This document shows, piece after piece, positions 1 through 8,437 of a DNA stretch of 64,000 bases. The translations under genes were made by a program, and so were the position numbers. The notes below the pieces were generated by a model. That model did not search any database. It saw only the letters and a list, made by a program, of their open reading frames with translations, and was not told where the DNA came from. The DNA is from Amphritea sp. 1_MG-2023. GTDB taxonomy: Bacteria; Pseudomonadota; Gammaproteobacteria; Pseudomonadales; Balneatricaceae. The stretch spans positions 1-64,000 of the forward strand of contig NZ_JAUOQE010000007.1 of assembly GCF_030547545.1 (NCBI RefSeq), written 5' to 3'. Numbering within the stretch: position 1 is the stretch's first letter; each line of letters opens with the position of its first letter.

Positions 1-342
1 CGGTTAATCGCGACGAGGGCGTCGCTCGCTACAACGATGTTGTGGTTTTATCGGCACGGGGGCGTGCCTCGCTACAATGATACGATATGACGTTTGTTTG
101 TGGTTCAATCGCGACGGTGTGGTTTTTTGTAGGAGGCGTGCCCCCACGCCGATGGTGTGGTTATGGCGGTTAATCGCGACGAGGGCGTCGCTCGCTACAA
201 CGATGTTGTGGTTTTATCGGCACGGGGGCGTGCCTCGCTACAACGGTGCGATATGACGTTTGTTTGTGGGTTAATCGCGACGAGGGCGATGTTTTGTAGG
301 AGGCGTGCCCTCACGTCGATGGTTTTGTTTTGTGGGGTTATC

Positions 343-383
343 GGCACGGGATACCCAAAGGGCATGCTAGCGTGCTTCGCTAC
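343..383 (-). repeat. REP unit with 22-nt extended loop
   Basis: Arms GGCACG (343-348) and CGTGCT (371-376, one G-T wobble) enclose a 22-nt loop instead of the usual 4 nt, followed by TCGCTAC, the complement of GTAGCGA. The loop contains ACCCAAAGGGCATGC and can fold on itself (CCC with GGG). It is one of many copies of the same loop insertion in the window. Confidence 0.8.
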
Positions 384-400
384 AAAGGTAGATATAAATC

Positions 401-501
401 GTAGGGTGCCGGTGAGTTTTGCGAACCGCACCGGTGATGTTTGATGATTTTAATATACGGTTGTTTCCATTGGTGCGGTTCGTTCCTCACCGACACCCTA
501 C
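401..501. repeat. Inverted pair of second GTAG repeat family
   Basis: The left copy starts GTAGGGTGCCGGTGAG at 401 and ends in GAACCGCACCGG; the right copy (471-501) is its reverse complement, GGTGCGGTTCG to CACCGACACCCTAC. Each copy can form an imperfect hairpin with outer arms GGTG/CACC. The two face each other across about 30 bp of AT-rich DNA, giving a roughly 100-bp inverted repeat. Related single or paired copies are at 18824, 19538-19624, 20964 and 27283. Confidence 0.8.
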
Positions 502-585
502 GCGAAATCGGTTGTATGGCTGCTCTGCATGGTGTTATTTTTTTCTGATAGACTCTGATTAATTATTATTTTTAAAGGTATTGAT

Positions 586-1596
586 ATGGCCGTTTTGGTG
601 ACGGGTGGGGCGGGTTATATTGGCTCGCATACAGTTGTGATGTTGCTTGAGGCAGGTTACGAGGTGGTGGTTTTTGACAACCTTTGTAATAGCCACCCGG
701 AGGTATTTAATCGGATTGAAGTTATAACCGGTAAACGACCTGTTTTTATTGAAGGTGATATTCGGGATAGAGCGGCGATGGATCAGCTTTTTGCGGATCA
801 TTCGATCGAGACGGTGATTCATTTTGCTGGCTTAAAGGCCGTGGGGGAAAGTGCCAGAATCCCTCTTGAATATTATCAAAATAATTTTACCGGTTCGGTA
901 GTTTTATGTGAAGCCATGGCCGCAGCCGGCGTTAAAAAGTTGGTGTTTAGTTCTTCGGCCACGGTTTATGGCGAAGATGCGCCGGTGCCTTATGAAGAAA
1001 CCATGCCGCGGGGGAAAACCTCAAATCCTTATGGTAGCTCGAAATCGATGGTCGAATTAATGCTCACCGACTTGTGTGCTGCGGATCCTGAATGGTCGGT
1101 GGCGTTGCTTCGTTATTTCAATCCTATCGGTGCGCATCCAAGTGGTTTGATAGGTGAAGACCCACAAGGTATCCCCAATAACTTGATGCCGTTTATTAGT
1201 CAGGTGGCGGTAGGCAAGCGAGAGCAGTTATCCATATTTGGTAATGATTATTCGACAGACGATGGCACCTGCGTGCGTGATTATCTGCATGTGATGGATT
1301 TGGCCGATGGGCACCTTAAGTCTTTAAGCTGCTTGGCAGGCGCGGGTGTGCATATCTACAATCTAGGAACCGGTAATGGCCTATCTGTACTGCAGATGGT
1401 GAATAGCTTCAAGGCGGCGACAGGCATCGATATTCCTTATCAGTTTGCCTCAAGACGAGCGGGTGATTTAGCGGCCTTTTGGGCGGATGCGAGCAAGGCT
1501 AATCGTGAGCTGGATTGGTCTGCAAAATATAGCTTAGAAGACATGATGACTGATACTTGGAAGTGGCAGTCTCAAAACCCAGAAGGGTATCGGTAA
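586..1596 (+). CDS. galE: UDP-glucose 4-epimerase GalE
   Basis: Interconverts UDP-glucose and UDP-galactose in the cytoplasm with bound NAD, supplying UDP-galactose for cell-surface glycans. The 336-residue product has the usual GalE length. It shows the Rossmann motif GGAGYIG (residues 7-13), the catalytic serine stretch SSSATVYG (122-129) and the YxxxK pair Tyr149/Lys153, at the positions known from E. coli GalE. The ATG is preceded by AAAGG. It stands alone between repeat arrays, convergent to the polysaccharide cluster whose galU product feeds it, so a shared role in surface polysaccharide synthesis is inferred. Its 3' end runs directly into repeats without a classical terminator. Confidence 0.96.
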   Translation: MAVLVTGGAGYIGSHTVVMLLEAGYEVVVFDNLCNSHPEVFNRIEVITGKRPVFIEGDIRDRAAMDQLFADHSIETVIHFAGLKAVGESARIPLEYYQNNFTGSVVLCEAMAAAGVKKLVFSSSATVYGEDAPVPYEETMPRGKTSNPYGSSKSMVELMLTDLCAADPEWSVALLRYFNPIGAHPSGLIGEDPQGIPNNLMPFISQVAVGKREQLSIFGNDYSTDDGTCVRDYLHVMDLADGHLKSLSCLAGAGVHIYNLGTGNGLSVLQMVNSFKAATGIDIPYQFASRRAGDLAAFWADASKANRELDWSAKYSLEDMMTDTWKWQSQNPEGYR

Positions 1597-1619
1597 GATT
1601 TTTTGCGCGTGATGTTTGT

Positions 1620-1805
1620 GTAGGAGGCGTGCCCTCACGCCGATGGGTTTGGTTATGGTGGTTAATCGCGACGGCGTGGTTTTTTTGTAGGAGGCGTGCC
1701 CTCACGCCGATGGTTTTGGTTATGGTGGTTAATCGCGACGAGGGCGTCGCTCGCTACAAAAATAATGCATTTGTGGGAGGCATGCTAGCGTGCCTCGCTA
1801 CAACG
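1620..1805. repeat. REP/BIME-like repeats 5' of the RAYT gene (array B1)
   Basis: Two forward units headed by GTAGGA with stem GGCGTG, loop CCCT and arm CACGCC start at 1620 and about 1687. A reverse GCGACG-stem unit ends in TCGCTAC near 1758, and a decayed unit containing GCATGCTAGCGTGCC follows near 1780-1801. A forward unit, a 20-25 bp linker and a reverse unit together form the BIME-type arrangement seen in all the arrays. Confidence 0.85.
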
Positions 1806-1827
1806 ATAGTATTTTAAGGAGGATAAG

Positions 1828-2277
1828 ATGAAAGGGAATTCATCTGGGCTGCGTAAAGGACGTTATTCAGAGCTTGGTCGTATCTATTTGGTTACATTCG
1901 TAACCTTCGAAAGAAAACCTATTTTTAATGATTATGCTTTAGGTCGGCAGGTTGTTGATGTTCTTCATAAAGAAGCAGAATTTACCGACACATTAGCGTT
2001 TGTCGTCATGCCTGACCATGTTCACTGGCTGCTTCAGCTTGAATCGAAATCTTTAAGTGCAACCCTCAAAACGGTTAAGTCGATCTCTTCTAGAAAGGTG
2101 AAAAGAATAAGGGGTATGTCGAGTGATATTTGGCAAAAAGGCTTTCATGATCATGCGGTGAGGCGCGAAGAAGATTTAGTGAATATTGCCCGCTATATCG
2201 TGATGAACCCCGTTAGGGCGGGATTGGTAAAAAGCATTAGAGAATATCCGTTGTGGGATGCCGTCTGGTTGCAGTAG
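1828..2277 (+). CDS. REP-associated tyrosine transposase (RAYT, Y1/HUH family)
   Basis: Single-strand endonuclease of the IS200/IS605-related Y1 transposase family; RAYTs are domesticated relatives that recognise and cleave REP hairpins headed by GTAG. The 149-residue protein has the HUH metal-binding motif PDHVHWLL (His64, His66), the downstream FHDHAVRREEDL segment and the catalytic tyrosine helix ARYIVMNPVRAGLV (Tyr123), all in family order and at family length. An AAGGAGG ribosome-binding site precedes the ATG. It lies inside GTAG-headed hairpin repeats of the same types found in the six other arrays, the arrangement expected of a RAYT and its substrates. No terminal inverted repeats or target duplication suggest an autonomous insertion sequence. 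Activity is inferred from the intact motifs. Confidence 0.92.
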   Translation: MKGNSSGLRKGRYSELGRIYLVTFVTFERKPIFNDYALGRQVVDVLHKEAEFTDTLAFVVMPDHVHWLLQLESKSLSATLKTVKSISSRKVKRIRGMSSDIWQKGFHDHAVRREEDLVNIARYIVMNPVRAGLVKSIREYPLWDAVWLQ

Positions 2278-2305
2278 AGCCATGGCATAGGATTGTTTTG
2301 GTGAT

Positions 2306-2792
2306 TTAATCGCGGCGGGGCGATGTTTTGTAGGAGGCGTGCCCTCACGCCGATGGTTTTGTTTTGTGGGGTTATCGGCACGGGGTACCCAAAGGGCATG
2401 CTAGCGTGCCTCGCTACAATGATGCGATATGACGTTTATTTGTGGGTTAATCGGCACGAGGGCGTGCCTCGCTACAATGATTCAATTTGTGGGTTTATCG
2501 CGGCGACGGGGCAATGTTTTGTAGGAGGCGTGCCCTCACGCCGATGGTTTTGGTTTGTGGGTTTATCGCGACAGCGTGTTTTTTTGTAGGAGGTGTGCCC
2601 TCACGCCGATGGTGTGGTTATGGTGGTTAATCGCGACGGGGTACCCAAAGGGCATGCTAGCGTGCCTCGCTACAATGATACGATATGACGTTTATTTGTG
2701 GGTTAATCGCGACGGGGGCGTGCCTCGCTACAATGATTCGTTATCGCGGTGGGGCGATGTTTTTGTAGGAGGTGTGCCCTCACGCCGATTTT
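2306..2792. repeat. REP/BIME-like repeats 3' of the RAYT gene (array B2)
   Basis: Forward GTAGGA units with stem GGCGTG (or GGTGTG) start at about 2330, 2521, 2587 and 2765, alternating with reverse GTAGCGA-type units. Two reverse units have the 22-nt loop (2377-2410 and 2633-2666). The linker containing GATATGACGTTT seen in array A recurs twice. The array fills the convergent gap between the RAYT gene and the phosphomannomutase gene and ends 4 bp from the latter's stop codon. Confidence 0.88.
2633..2666 (-). repeat. Hybrid REP unit with mismatched arms
   Basis: The left arm is GCGACG (2633-2638) but the right arm is CGTGCC (2661-2666), the partner of a different stem (GGCACG). The 22-nt extended loop lies between them. 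The stem therefore has two mismatches and looks like a recombinant of two stem types joined within the common loop sequence. Confidence 0.75.
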
Positions 2793-2796
2793 TAAA

Positions 2797-4167
2797 TTAT
2801 GCTCTTAGCAAGCTAAGTAATTCGTCTGTTTTGGTTTTCATTAGGGCTTCATCACCGCGGGTTTCGACGTTGAGGCGGACGACGGGTTCGGTGTTGGATG
2901 AACGTAGGTTGAAGCGCCATTCGCCCATGTCTAGGCTGATGCCGTCGGTGTAGTCGATAGCGGTTGCGCTATCTTTGTAGGTATCGAGTACTCGTTCGAT
3001 AGCCGCTTTGGGATCGTCTAGTTTACTGTTGATTTCACCGGGGGAGGGGTATTTGGTAATCCGATCATCCACCAGTTGTGACAGTGTTTGACCTTTTTTA
3101 CTCACCAGTTCAGCGACCAGTAACCAAGGGATCATGCCGCTATCGCAGTAGAAGAAGTCACGGAAATAGTGGTGAGCACTCATTTCGCCGCCGTAGACGG
3201 CGTCTTCTTCGCGCATCCGTTCTTTAATGAAAGCATGGCCGGTTTTGCTTTGAATCGCTCTGCCTTGGCTGGCTTCCACGATATCGAGGGTGTTCCAGGT
3301 TAAGCGAGGGTCGTGGATAATGGCTGCGCCAGGGTTTTTGGCCAGAAAGGCTTCGGCCAATAAGCCAACGATATAATAGCCTTCGATAAAGCGGCCGTTT
3401 TCATCAAACAGGAAGCAGCGATCGAAGTCGCCATCCCAAGCAATCCCCATATCGGCTTTATGTTCTAATACGGCGGCGATGGTATCGGCACGGTTTTCTT
3501 CCAGAATCGGGTTAGGGATGTCGTTAGGGAAGGTACCATCGGGATGATGATGCACTTTAATAAATTCGATGGGCACGGCTGTCGCGGCAAATTGTTGCTC
3601 TAGGGCATCGATCACATGCCCAGCGACACCGTTACCTGCATTGACGACTAACTTTAAGGGTTTCAGGTCTTGCAGGTCGATATAGCCTTCTAGGTGTTCA
3701 ACATAGGCGGCGAGGGTATCGATCTGTGTATAACTGCCACGTTTGGCTGCATCGGGGGTGCTGAAGTTATTATCGCGGGCGAGTTGTTCGATATCGTTCA
3801 GGCCGGTATCGCCGCTGATGGGGCGCGAGCCTTGACGCACCAGTTTCATGCCGTTGTAATCTTCGGGGTTGTGACTCGCGGTCACGACGATGCCACCGTC
3901 GGTGTTGAGGTGAGAGGTGGCAAAGTAGATCTCTTCCGTACCGCATAGGCCGATATCCAGGACATCAACCCCCGAGTCGCGTAGGCCGTTGGTGAGTGCC
4001 TGCTTCAGGGATTCAGTGGAGAGACGCATATCACCGCCGACCACGACGCTGCTGGGCTGAAGAAATTCGGCATAGGCGCGGCCGATACGGTAGGTTAAAT
4101 CTTCATCCAGCTGAGTGCCAAGCTGGCCGCGGATATCATAGGCTTTGAAACAGGCTAGTTTGCTCAT
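2797..4167 (-). CDS. manB: Phosphomannomutase/phosphoglucomutase (ManB/CpsG/AlgC type)
   Basis: Cytoplasmic alpha-D-phosphohexomutase converting hexose 6-phosphate to 1-phosphate, here most likely mannose for GDP-mannose and/or glucose for UDP-glucose. The 456-residue protein shows the phosphoserine loop TASHNP (Ser98), the Mg-binding loop DGDFDR, the sugar-binding GEMSAHHYF and the C-terminal phosphate-binding RSSNTEP, all intact and in order. It is the last gene of the minus-strand polysaccharide operon and overlaps the VanZ-like gene by 4 bp. Sequence alone does not separate strict phosphomannomutase from the bifunctional AlgC type. No mannose-1-phosphate guanylyltransferase gene is in the window. 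Confidence 0.93.
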   Translation of the reverse strand: MSKLACFKAYDIRGQLGTQLDEDLTYRIGRAYAEFLQPSSVVVGGDMRLSTESLKQALTNGLRDSGVDVLDIGLCGTEEIYFATSHLNTDGGIVVTASHNPEDYNGMKLVRQGSRPISGDTGLNDIEQLARDNNFSTPDAAKRGSYTQIDTLAAYVEHLEGYIDLQDLKPLKLVVNAGNGVAGHVIDALEQQFAATAVPIEFIKVHHHPDGTFPNDIPNPILEENRADTIAAVLEHKADMGIAWDGDFDRCFLFDENGRFIEGYYIVGLLAEAFLAKNPGAAIIHDPRLTWNTLDIVEASQGRAIQSKTGHAFIKERMREEDAVYGGEMSAHHYFRDFFYCDSGMIPWLLVAELVSKKGQTLSQLVDDRITKYPSPGEINSKLDDPKAAIERVLDTYKDSATAIDYTDGISLDMGEWRFNLRSSNTEPVVRLNVETRGDEALMKTKTDELLSLLRA

Positions 4168-4547
4168 GGGCGTTTCTCTGAAGGTTGTAAGTTTGAAGAA
4201 GTTGAATAAAACGATTGTCTAACACGCCAGGCTAACCACGGCAGTGCAATGATGGCGATGCCTGTCAGATTGGCATACATATCATCGAGTGAAAAATACC
4301 GATGGGCTAACAGCCACTGTTGAATAAACTCGGCACTGCAGCCGAGCAAGGTTAGGCCGATGAGAAAGGGCGTCATAAACCGGCGCGAGACGGTCCAGAG
4401 GCCGACAAAGGTCATCGTTGCGAAGCCGGCTAGATGACCAAATTTATCCGACTGATCGAATAGCTGAGGCGGCGGTGTTTGACGAAATAGCCCGTAAAGC
4501 AGTGCGGCGGCGCAGAGACAGAAAAATATTTTTTTTAGAATCTGCAT
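4164..4547 (-). CDS. VanZ-like small membrane protein
   Basis: A 127-residue membrane protein with about four hydrophobic segments. It carries the features of the VanZ-like family: an early [12 protein letters not shown] segment, a central EFIQQW and the [12 protein letters not shown] motif before the last helix. The biochemical role of VanZ-like proteins outside teicoplanin resistance is not established, though they recur in exopolysaccharide clusters. It overlaps the dehydrogenase-like gene upstream by 1 bp and manB downstream by 4 bp, so it is translated as part of the operon. Family assignment is fairly sure; function is not. Confidence 0.8.
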   Translation of the reverse strand: MQILKKIFFCLCAAALLYGLFRQTPPPQLFDQSDKFGHLAGFATMTFVGLWTVSRRFMTPFLIGLTLLGCSAEFIQQWLLAHRYFSLDDMYANLTGIAIIALPWLAWRVRQSFYSTSSNLQPSEKRP

Positions 4548-5812
4548 TAGCGGCCAATACCGATATAGGTGAAACCGTACATTTCGAGGGCTTCCTTATC
4601 GAAGATGTTACGCCCATCGATGATCAGTGGTCGGCGCATCGATTCGAGCAGTTGCAGATAATCCGGTGACCAGTATTCAGGCCACTCGGTGACCAGCAGT
4701 AGTGCATCGGCTTCGTCAATCGCCGCATAGGGGGCGGTACAGAAGCTGATCAGAGGCTCTTCAGCATAATAGCGCTGCAGGTTATTTAGGGCTTCGGGAT
4801 CATGCACTCGGACGTTGACGCCCTGGGCTAATAACGCATCGATAATTTTGACGCTAGGTGCATTATCGATGCTGGCGGTACCGGGTTTGAACGATGCCCC
4901 CCAAATGGCGACGGTTTTACCTGCGAGATCTCCCTGATAGTGCTGCCATAGTTTTTTGAAGAGCAGCTCTTTTTGTATCTCGTTTTCTGAGATAACCGTT
5001 TTCAGCAGCGAGTTTTGACCCCGTTTTTCAAAAATATCCGAAAACTGAGAGATGTTCAGATTAAAGTTTTGACCGCCGAAACCGCAGCCGGGAGAGAGGT
5101 AGTGACTGCCGATTCTTGGATCGGTGCCCATGCCTTCACGAATGATATCGATATCGACACCCATTTGATCGGCAAGGTTAGCGATTTCGTTAATATAACC
5201 GATTCGTATCGCCAGCATGCCGGTGATCGCCAGCTTGGTAAATTCCGCTTCGCGGCTGGTCATGAGTAACAGTTGGTTAATATTCTGTAAGAAGGGACGG
5301 ATCAGCGAGCGGGTCATGGTGATAGCCCAATTATTATCACTGCCGATAGTGATTCGCTTGGGTTGGCTGAAGCCCTGTAACGCTTTACCCTCTTGCAGAT
5401 TGTTAGGAACATAAACAACCGCTTGTTTGGCGCTTTCGTTGAGGTGACGTTGCAACTGAGTCGTAGCGCCGACACCAAAATTACACTGATTGATGATTAA
5501 AAGCTTTTCCGCCACCTGCTTGGCTAGATGCTGCACAATACGTTCGGCGAGGGCGAATTCATTGTGCTCTAAGGCGAGCCAGTGAATCGTGGTTTCGCTA
5601 TCTTCAGTGAGATTGCGCTTCAGTCGACCTTGCTGCATTTGTAGTTCGATCTGATCTAATAAGCCTGGCTCATCGCGTAACGCCGAGATATCCTGCAGCG
5701 GTTTATCTAACTGCGCCTCAGGGTTCTCGATACAGACATCATTACCCGCTCTGGCCAGACAGGCCGCCGCTACCCAAGCAGTCAGATTGGCACCATGCAC
5801 CTTAACTTTCAT
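4547..5812 (-). CDS. UDP-glucose/GDP-mannose dehydrogenase-like protein lacking catalytic residues
   Basis: The fold is that of nucleotide-sugar dehydrogenases such as UDP-glucose 6-dehydrogenase: 421 residues with N-terminal NAD, central dimerisation and C-terminal UDP-binding domains; the C-terminal WGASFKPGT and ITEWPE-like (LVTEWPEYW) motifs are present. The active site is not conserved. The glycine-rich NAD motif is GANLTA (7-12) instead of GxGxxG. The PEFLREG glutamate is Asn137, the catalytic Asn after TKL is Thr197, the nucleophilic Cys of GGxC is Asn249 and the following Asp is Asn253; Lys193 remains. I infer a pseudoenzyme, or one with altered chemistry, that has kept an open frame. 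It overlaps pgi and the VanZ-like gene by 4 and 1 bp. It should not be named ugd without testing. Confidence 0.85.
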   Translation of the reverse strand: MKVKVHGANLTAWVAAACLARAGNDVCIENPEAQLDKPLQDISALRDEPGLLDQIELQMQQGRLKRNLTEDSETTIHWLALEHNEFALAERIVQHLAKQVAEKLLIINQCNFGVGATTQLQRHLNESAKQAVVYVPNNLQEGKALQGFSQPKRITIGSDNNWAITMTRSLIRPFLQNINQLLLMTSREAEFTKLAITGMLAIRIGYINEIANLADQMGVDIDIIREGMGTDPRIGSHYLSPGCGFGGQNFNLNISQFSDIFEKRGQNSLLKTVISENEIQKELLFKKLWQHYQGDLAGKTVAIWGASFKPGTASIDNAPSVKIIDALLAQGVNVRVHDPEALNNLQRYYAEEPLISFCTAPYAAIDEADALLLVTEWPEYWSPDYLQLLESMRRPLIIDGRNIFDKEALEMYGFTYIGIGR

Positions 5813-7446
5813 GATTGTACTCCCTGTTGCTGCTGTACAAAGCGGATCAGGCCTGCGGTTGAACTATCGGTTTTGGCTGCCGTAGGGTGACTGAATTGAT
5901 CGAGTAATGAGGTTGCCACTTGCTTGCCTAGCTCGACACCCCATTGATCGAAAGGGTTGATCTCCCAGATAACCGATTGCACATAGACTTTATGTTCGTA
6001 CATGGCGATCAATGCACCGAAGCTTTCGGGCGTGAGCTCATCAATAATCAGGGTGGTGCTAGGTTGATTACCACGGTAGCGCTTGTGTGACGGCGCTGTA
6101 TCGCCATCTTCTAGTACACTATCGCCCAAGGCTAATAAACGCGATTGCGCGAGACAGTTAGCCAAGGCGAGTTGATGTTGCGCTTGTAGATCATCGCCGT
6201 ATTCTTGATACCGTCGTGCCGGTGCAATAAAGTCACACATCACGGATTCAGTGCCTTGATGCAGCAACTGATAAAAGGCGTGCTGAGCGTTAGGGCCGAT
6301 CTCTCCCCAAAGTATCGGGCAGGTTGCGTAGTTCAGCTTATCACCCTTGAGGGTGACACTCTTGCCATTACTTTCCATTTCCAGTTGTTCGAGATAGGCC
6401 GGCAGATGTTGCAGACGACCATCATAAGGCAGCACCGCATGGGCGTGAATATCGAGAAAGTTAATATTCCAGATACCGATCATCGCCAGCAATACCGGCA
6501 AATTTTCCGTTAGCGGTGCGTGACGAAAATGACTGTCCATTTCATGCGCGCCCGCCAGCATTTTACGGAAGTTATCGTTGCCGGTGTGAAGCGCGATGGC
6601 CATGCCGATAGCCGACCACATCGAGTAACGGCCGCCGGTCCATTCCCAGAAGTGCAGCTGATTTTTTTCGGGAATACCCCATTCAGAGGCTTTAGCCTGA
6701 TTGGCGGTAATACCGATAAAGTGATGCTGACTGATGAGTTCGAGGGATAACTCGCTGGCATCGATCAGCCATTCACGAGCGGTATTGGCATTGGCGAGGG
6801 TATCAATGGTGGAAAATGATTTTGAGGAGACGATAAACAGCGTCGATGCCGGGTCGAGGCTATTTAACAGTTGTGCCAGTTGGCTGCCATCCATCGAGGA
6901 AACAAAGTGTATATCGATATTGCGATTCGCCGGCGAAGTAAACAAATTCAATGCTCGGCAGGCCATCAGTGGGCCAAGGTCGGAGCCACCCACACCGATA
7001 TTAACGACATGTTTGATGGGGCTGCCATCATAGCCTCGCCACTGACCATTGTGAATCTGCTCGACTAACGCTTCCATGCGTTCAAGCGAAGCGTGAATCT
7101 GTTTGGTGATATCCTCACCCTCCAATACCAGCGGTGCAGTTTTGGGCTGACGTAAGGCGGTGTGCAGCGCGGGGCGATTTTCGGATGGGTTAACGTGTTC
7201 GCCACCGAAAAGCGCTTCGATTTTTTGCGGTAGTTGTTGCTGTTCCGCAAGATCAATCAATCGCTGTAGCGTCGTGGCCGTGATACGTTGCTTGGAAAAA
7301 TCAGCCAGACAGTGAGCGGCGCTAACGCTGAAGTTATCAAAGCGGTTAGCGTCTTCCGCGAACAATGTTTTCAGGTGCTTATGGCGCAGTTCATCGGCGT
7401 GGCTATTCAACGCCGCCCAAGCAGGAGATTGATCAACGGTCATCAT
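5809..7446 (-). CDS. pgi: Glucose-6-phosphate isomerase
   Basis: Cytoplasmic interconversion of glucose 6-phosphate and fructose 6-phosphate, linking glycolysis to sugar-nucleotide supply. The 545-residue product is close to the E. coli length and shows the signatures VNIGVGGSDLGP and the C-terminal EINPFDQWGVELGK. I chose the first ATG of a tandem ATGATG (7446), which follows the galU stop by 1 bp and has CAGGAG upstream; a longer open frame reaching into galU is rejected. Placement between galU and the dehydrogenase-like gene suggests it serves polysaccharide precursor synthesis; no second copy can be assessed here. Confidence 0.95.
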   Translation of the reverse strand: MMTVDQSPAWAALNSHADELRHKHLKTLFAEDANRFDNFSVSAAHCLADFSKQRITATTLQRLIDLAEQQQLPQKIEALFGGEHVNPSENRPALHTALRQPKTAPLVLEGEDITKQIHASLERMEALVEQIHNGQWRGYDGSPIKHVVNIGVGGSDLGPLMACRALNLFTSPANRNIDIHFVSSMDGSQLAQLLNSLDPASTLFIVSSKSFSTIDTLANANTAREWLIDASELSLELISQHHFIGITANQAKASEWGIPEKNQLHFWEWTGGRYSMWSAIGMAIALHTGNDNFRKMLAGAHEMDSHFRHAPLTENLPVLLAMIGIWNINFLDIHAHAVLPYDGRLQHLPAYLEQLEMESNGKSVTLKGDKLNYATCPILWGEIGPNAQHAFYQLLHQGTESVMCDFIAPARRYQEYGDDLQAQHQLALANCLAQSRLLALGDSVLEDGDTAPSHKRYRGNQPSTTLIIDELTPESFGALIAMYEHKVYVQSVIWEINPFDQWGVELGKQVATSLLDQFSHPTAAKTDSSTAGLIRFVQQQQGVQS

Positions 7447-7447
7447 T

Positions 7448-8332
7448 TTACTCCTGTTGCGCAAGGAACTGTTTAAAACCTTCGGCAGTATCGGGGTGTT
7501 GCAAGCCATAGGCGACGTTGGCCTGTAAGAAGCCGAGTTTATTACCACAATCGTAGGTTTTACCGGTCATGCGATACGCTTCAACCGTTTGTTCGCGTAA
7601 CAGTTCATCGAGGGCATCGGTTAACTGAATTTCATTACCGGCACCAGGCTTGGTATTCGCCAGTAACGCCATAATACGTGTGGGCAGTACATAGCGACCG
7701 ACGACGGCTAGATCGGAAGGGGCTTCATCCACGTTAGGCTTTTCCACCATCCCTTTGATTGGTGTCGATTCACCCGCGGCAGGCTTGATGCCGTTGCAAT
7801 CGGTGATACCGTAGAGCTGTACCTGCTGCTGCGGCACTGATTCCACCATGATTTGGGCCGCATCGTGTTGTTCAAATGCTTGCACCATTTTTTGTAAATC
7901 ATTCTCATCTTGCTGATAATTGTTGACTAACACATCGGGCAGAATGACCACGAAAGGTTCGTTATTGATCGCTTGTGCAGCACAGTACACCGCGTGGCCC
8001 AAGCCTTTCGCTTCAGGCTGACGTACGGAGATAATGGTGACGTCGTTAGGGATGATATTGCGCACTGAATCTAGAATAGCGGTTTTGTTTTTGAGTTCGA
8101 GTTGCTGCTCAAGTTCATAGTGGGAATCGAAGTGATCTTCGATAGCGGATTTACCACTACGGGTAACCAGAATGATCTCTTTGATACCGGCTTTAACGGC
8201 TTCTTCAACCACGTGCTGAATAACCGGTTTATCAACCACCGGTAACATTTCTTTAGGAATCGCTTTACTGGCCGGTAGTACCCGAGTTCCAAGACCTGCA
8301 ACAGGGATTATCGCTTTACGTACGGTCGTCAT
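7448..8332 (-). CDS. galU: UTP--glucose-1-phosphate uridylyltransferase
   Basis: Makes UDP-glucose from UTP and glucose 1-phosphate. The 294-residue protein begins with the nucleotide-binding stretch AIIPVAGLGTRVLPASKAIP and has the DKPVIQHVVEEA and GMVEKPN motifs typical of bacterial GalU. TAGGAG lies upstream of the ATG. About 105 bp separates it from the VpsP-like gene, so it could have its own promoter at the head of a galU-pgi-dehydrogenase-vanZ-manB transcript. Its product feeds GalE, encoded across the repeat array. Confidence 0.96.
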   Translation of the reverse strand: MTTVRKAIIPVAGLGTRVLPASKAIPKEMLPVVDKPVIQHVVEEAVKAGIKEIILVTRSGKSAIEDHFDSHYELEQQLELKNKTAILDSVRNIIPNDVTIISVRQPEAKGLGHAVYCAAQAINNEPFVVILPDVLVNNYQQDENDLQKMVQAFEQHDAAQIMVESVPQQQVQLYGITDCNGIKPAAGESTPIKGMVEKPNVDEAPSDLAVVGRYVLPTRIMALLANTKPGAGNEIQLTDALDELLREQTVEAYRMTGKTYDCGNKLGFLQANVAYGLQHPDTAEGFKQFLAQQE

Positions 8333-8437
8333 AGTGGCTCCTAAGCGTTGAACTCGCTAACTTGAGCTCGTTTAACGTTGTGTTATTGTCAGTTTAATTG
8401 TCAGTCTTCAATTCATATCAGCTATTAACGGCGACAT

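Larger units (their letters stand above)
1..507. repeat. REP/BIME-like repeat array A
   Basis: Array of short hairpin repeats with no credible gene. Reverse-orientation units (read on the minus strand as GTAG, CGA, 6-bp stem, 4-nt loop, complementary arm) lie at 10-32 (stem GCGACG), 53-75 (stem GGCACG), 176-198 and about 218-241. A forward unit starts with GTAG at 129 (stem GGCGTG, loop CCCC). Units alternate orientation and are separated by a recurring linker containing GATATGACGTTT, so the array has a higher-order period of roughly 165 bp. A loop-extended unit lies at 343-383 and a pair of a second repeat family at 401-501. ORFs reading through are repeat translations. Confidence 0.9.

Noticed and set aside
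157-444. ORFs inside repeat arrays (for example 157-444, 2323-2953, 18790-19511, 26501-27345, 56671-57413)
   Set aside because: They translate hairpin repeats with recurring peptide fragments, exist on both strands and lack ribosome sites; they are by-products of GC-rich repeats without stop codons.
1620-2792. Complete insertion sequence around the RAYT gene
   Set aside because: No defined left and right ends or target duplication; the flanks are ordinary repeat units like those elsewhere, as expected for a single-copy RAYT locus.
3694-3948. Antisense ORFs opposite known genes (for example within manB, wzc, ftsI, murE, ftsA)
   Set aside because: They overlap strongly supported genes, have no recognisable domains and no separate start signals.
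5809-7548. Extended pgi reading frame starting at 7548
   Set aside because: The extra 34 codons lie inside galU; a tandem ATG with a ribosome site directly after the galU stop is the better start.
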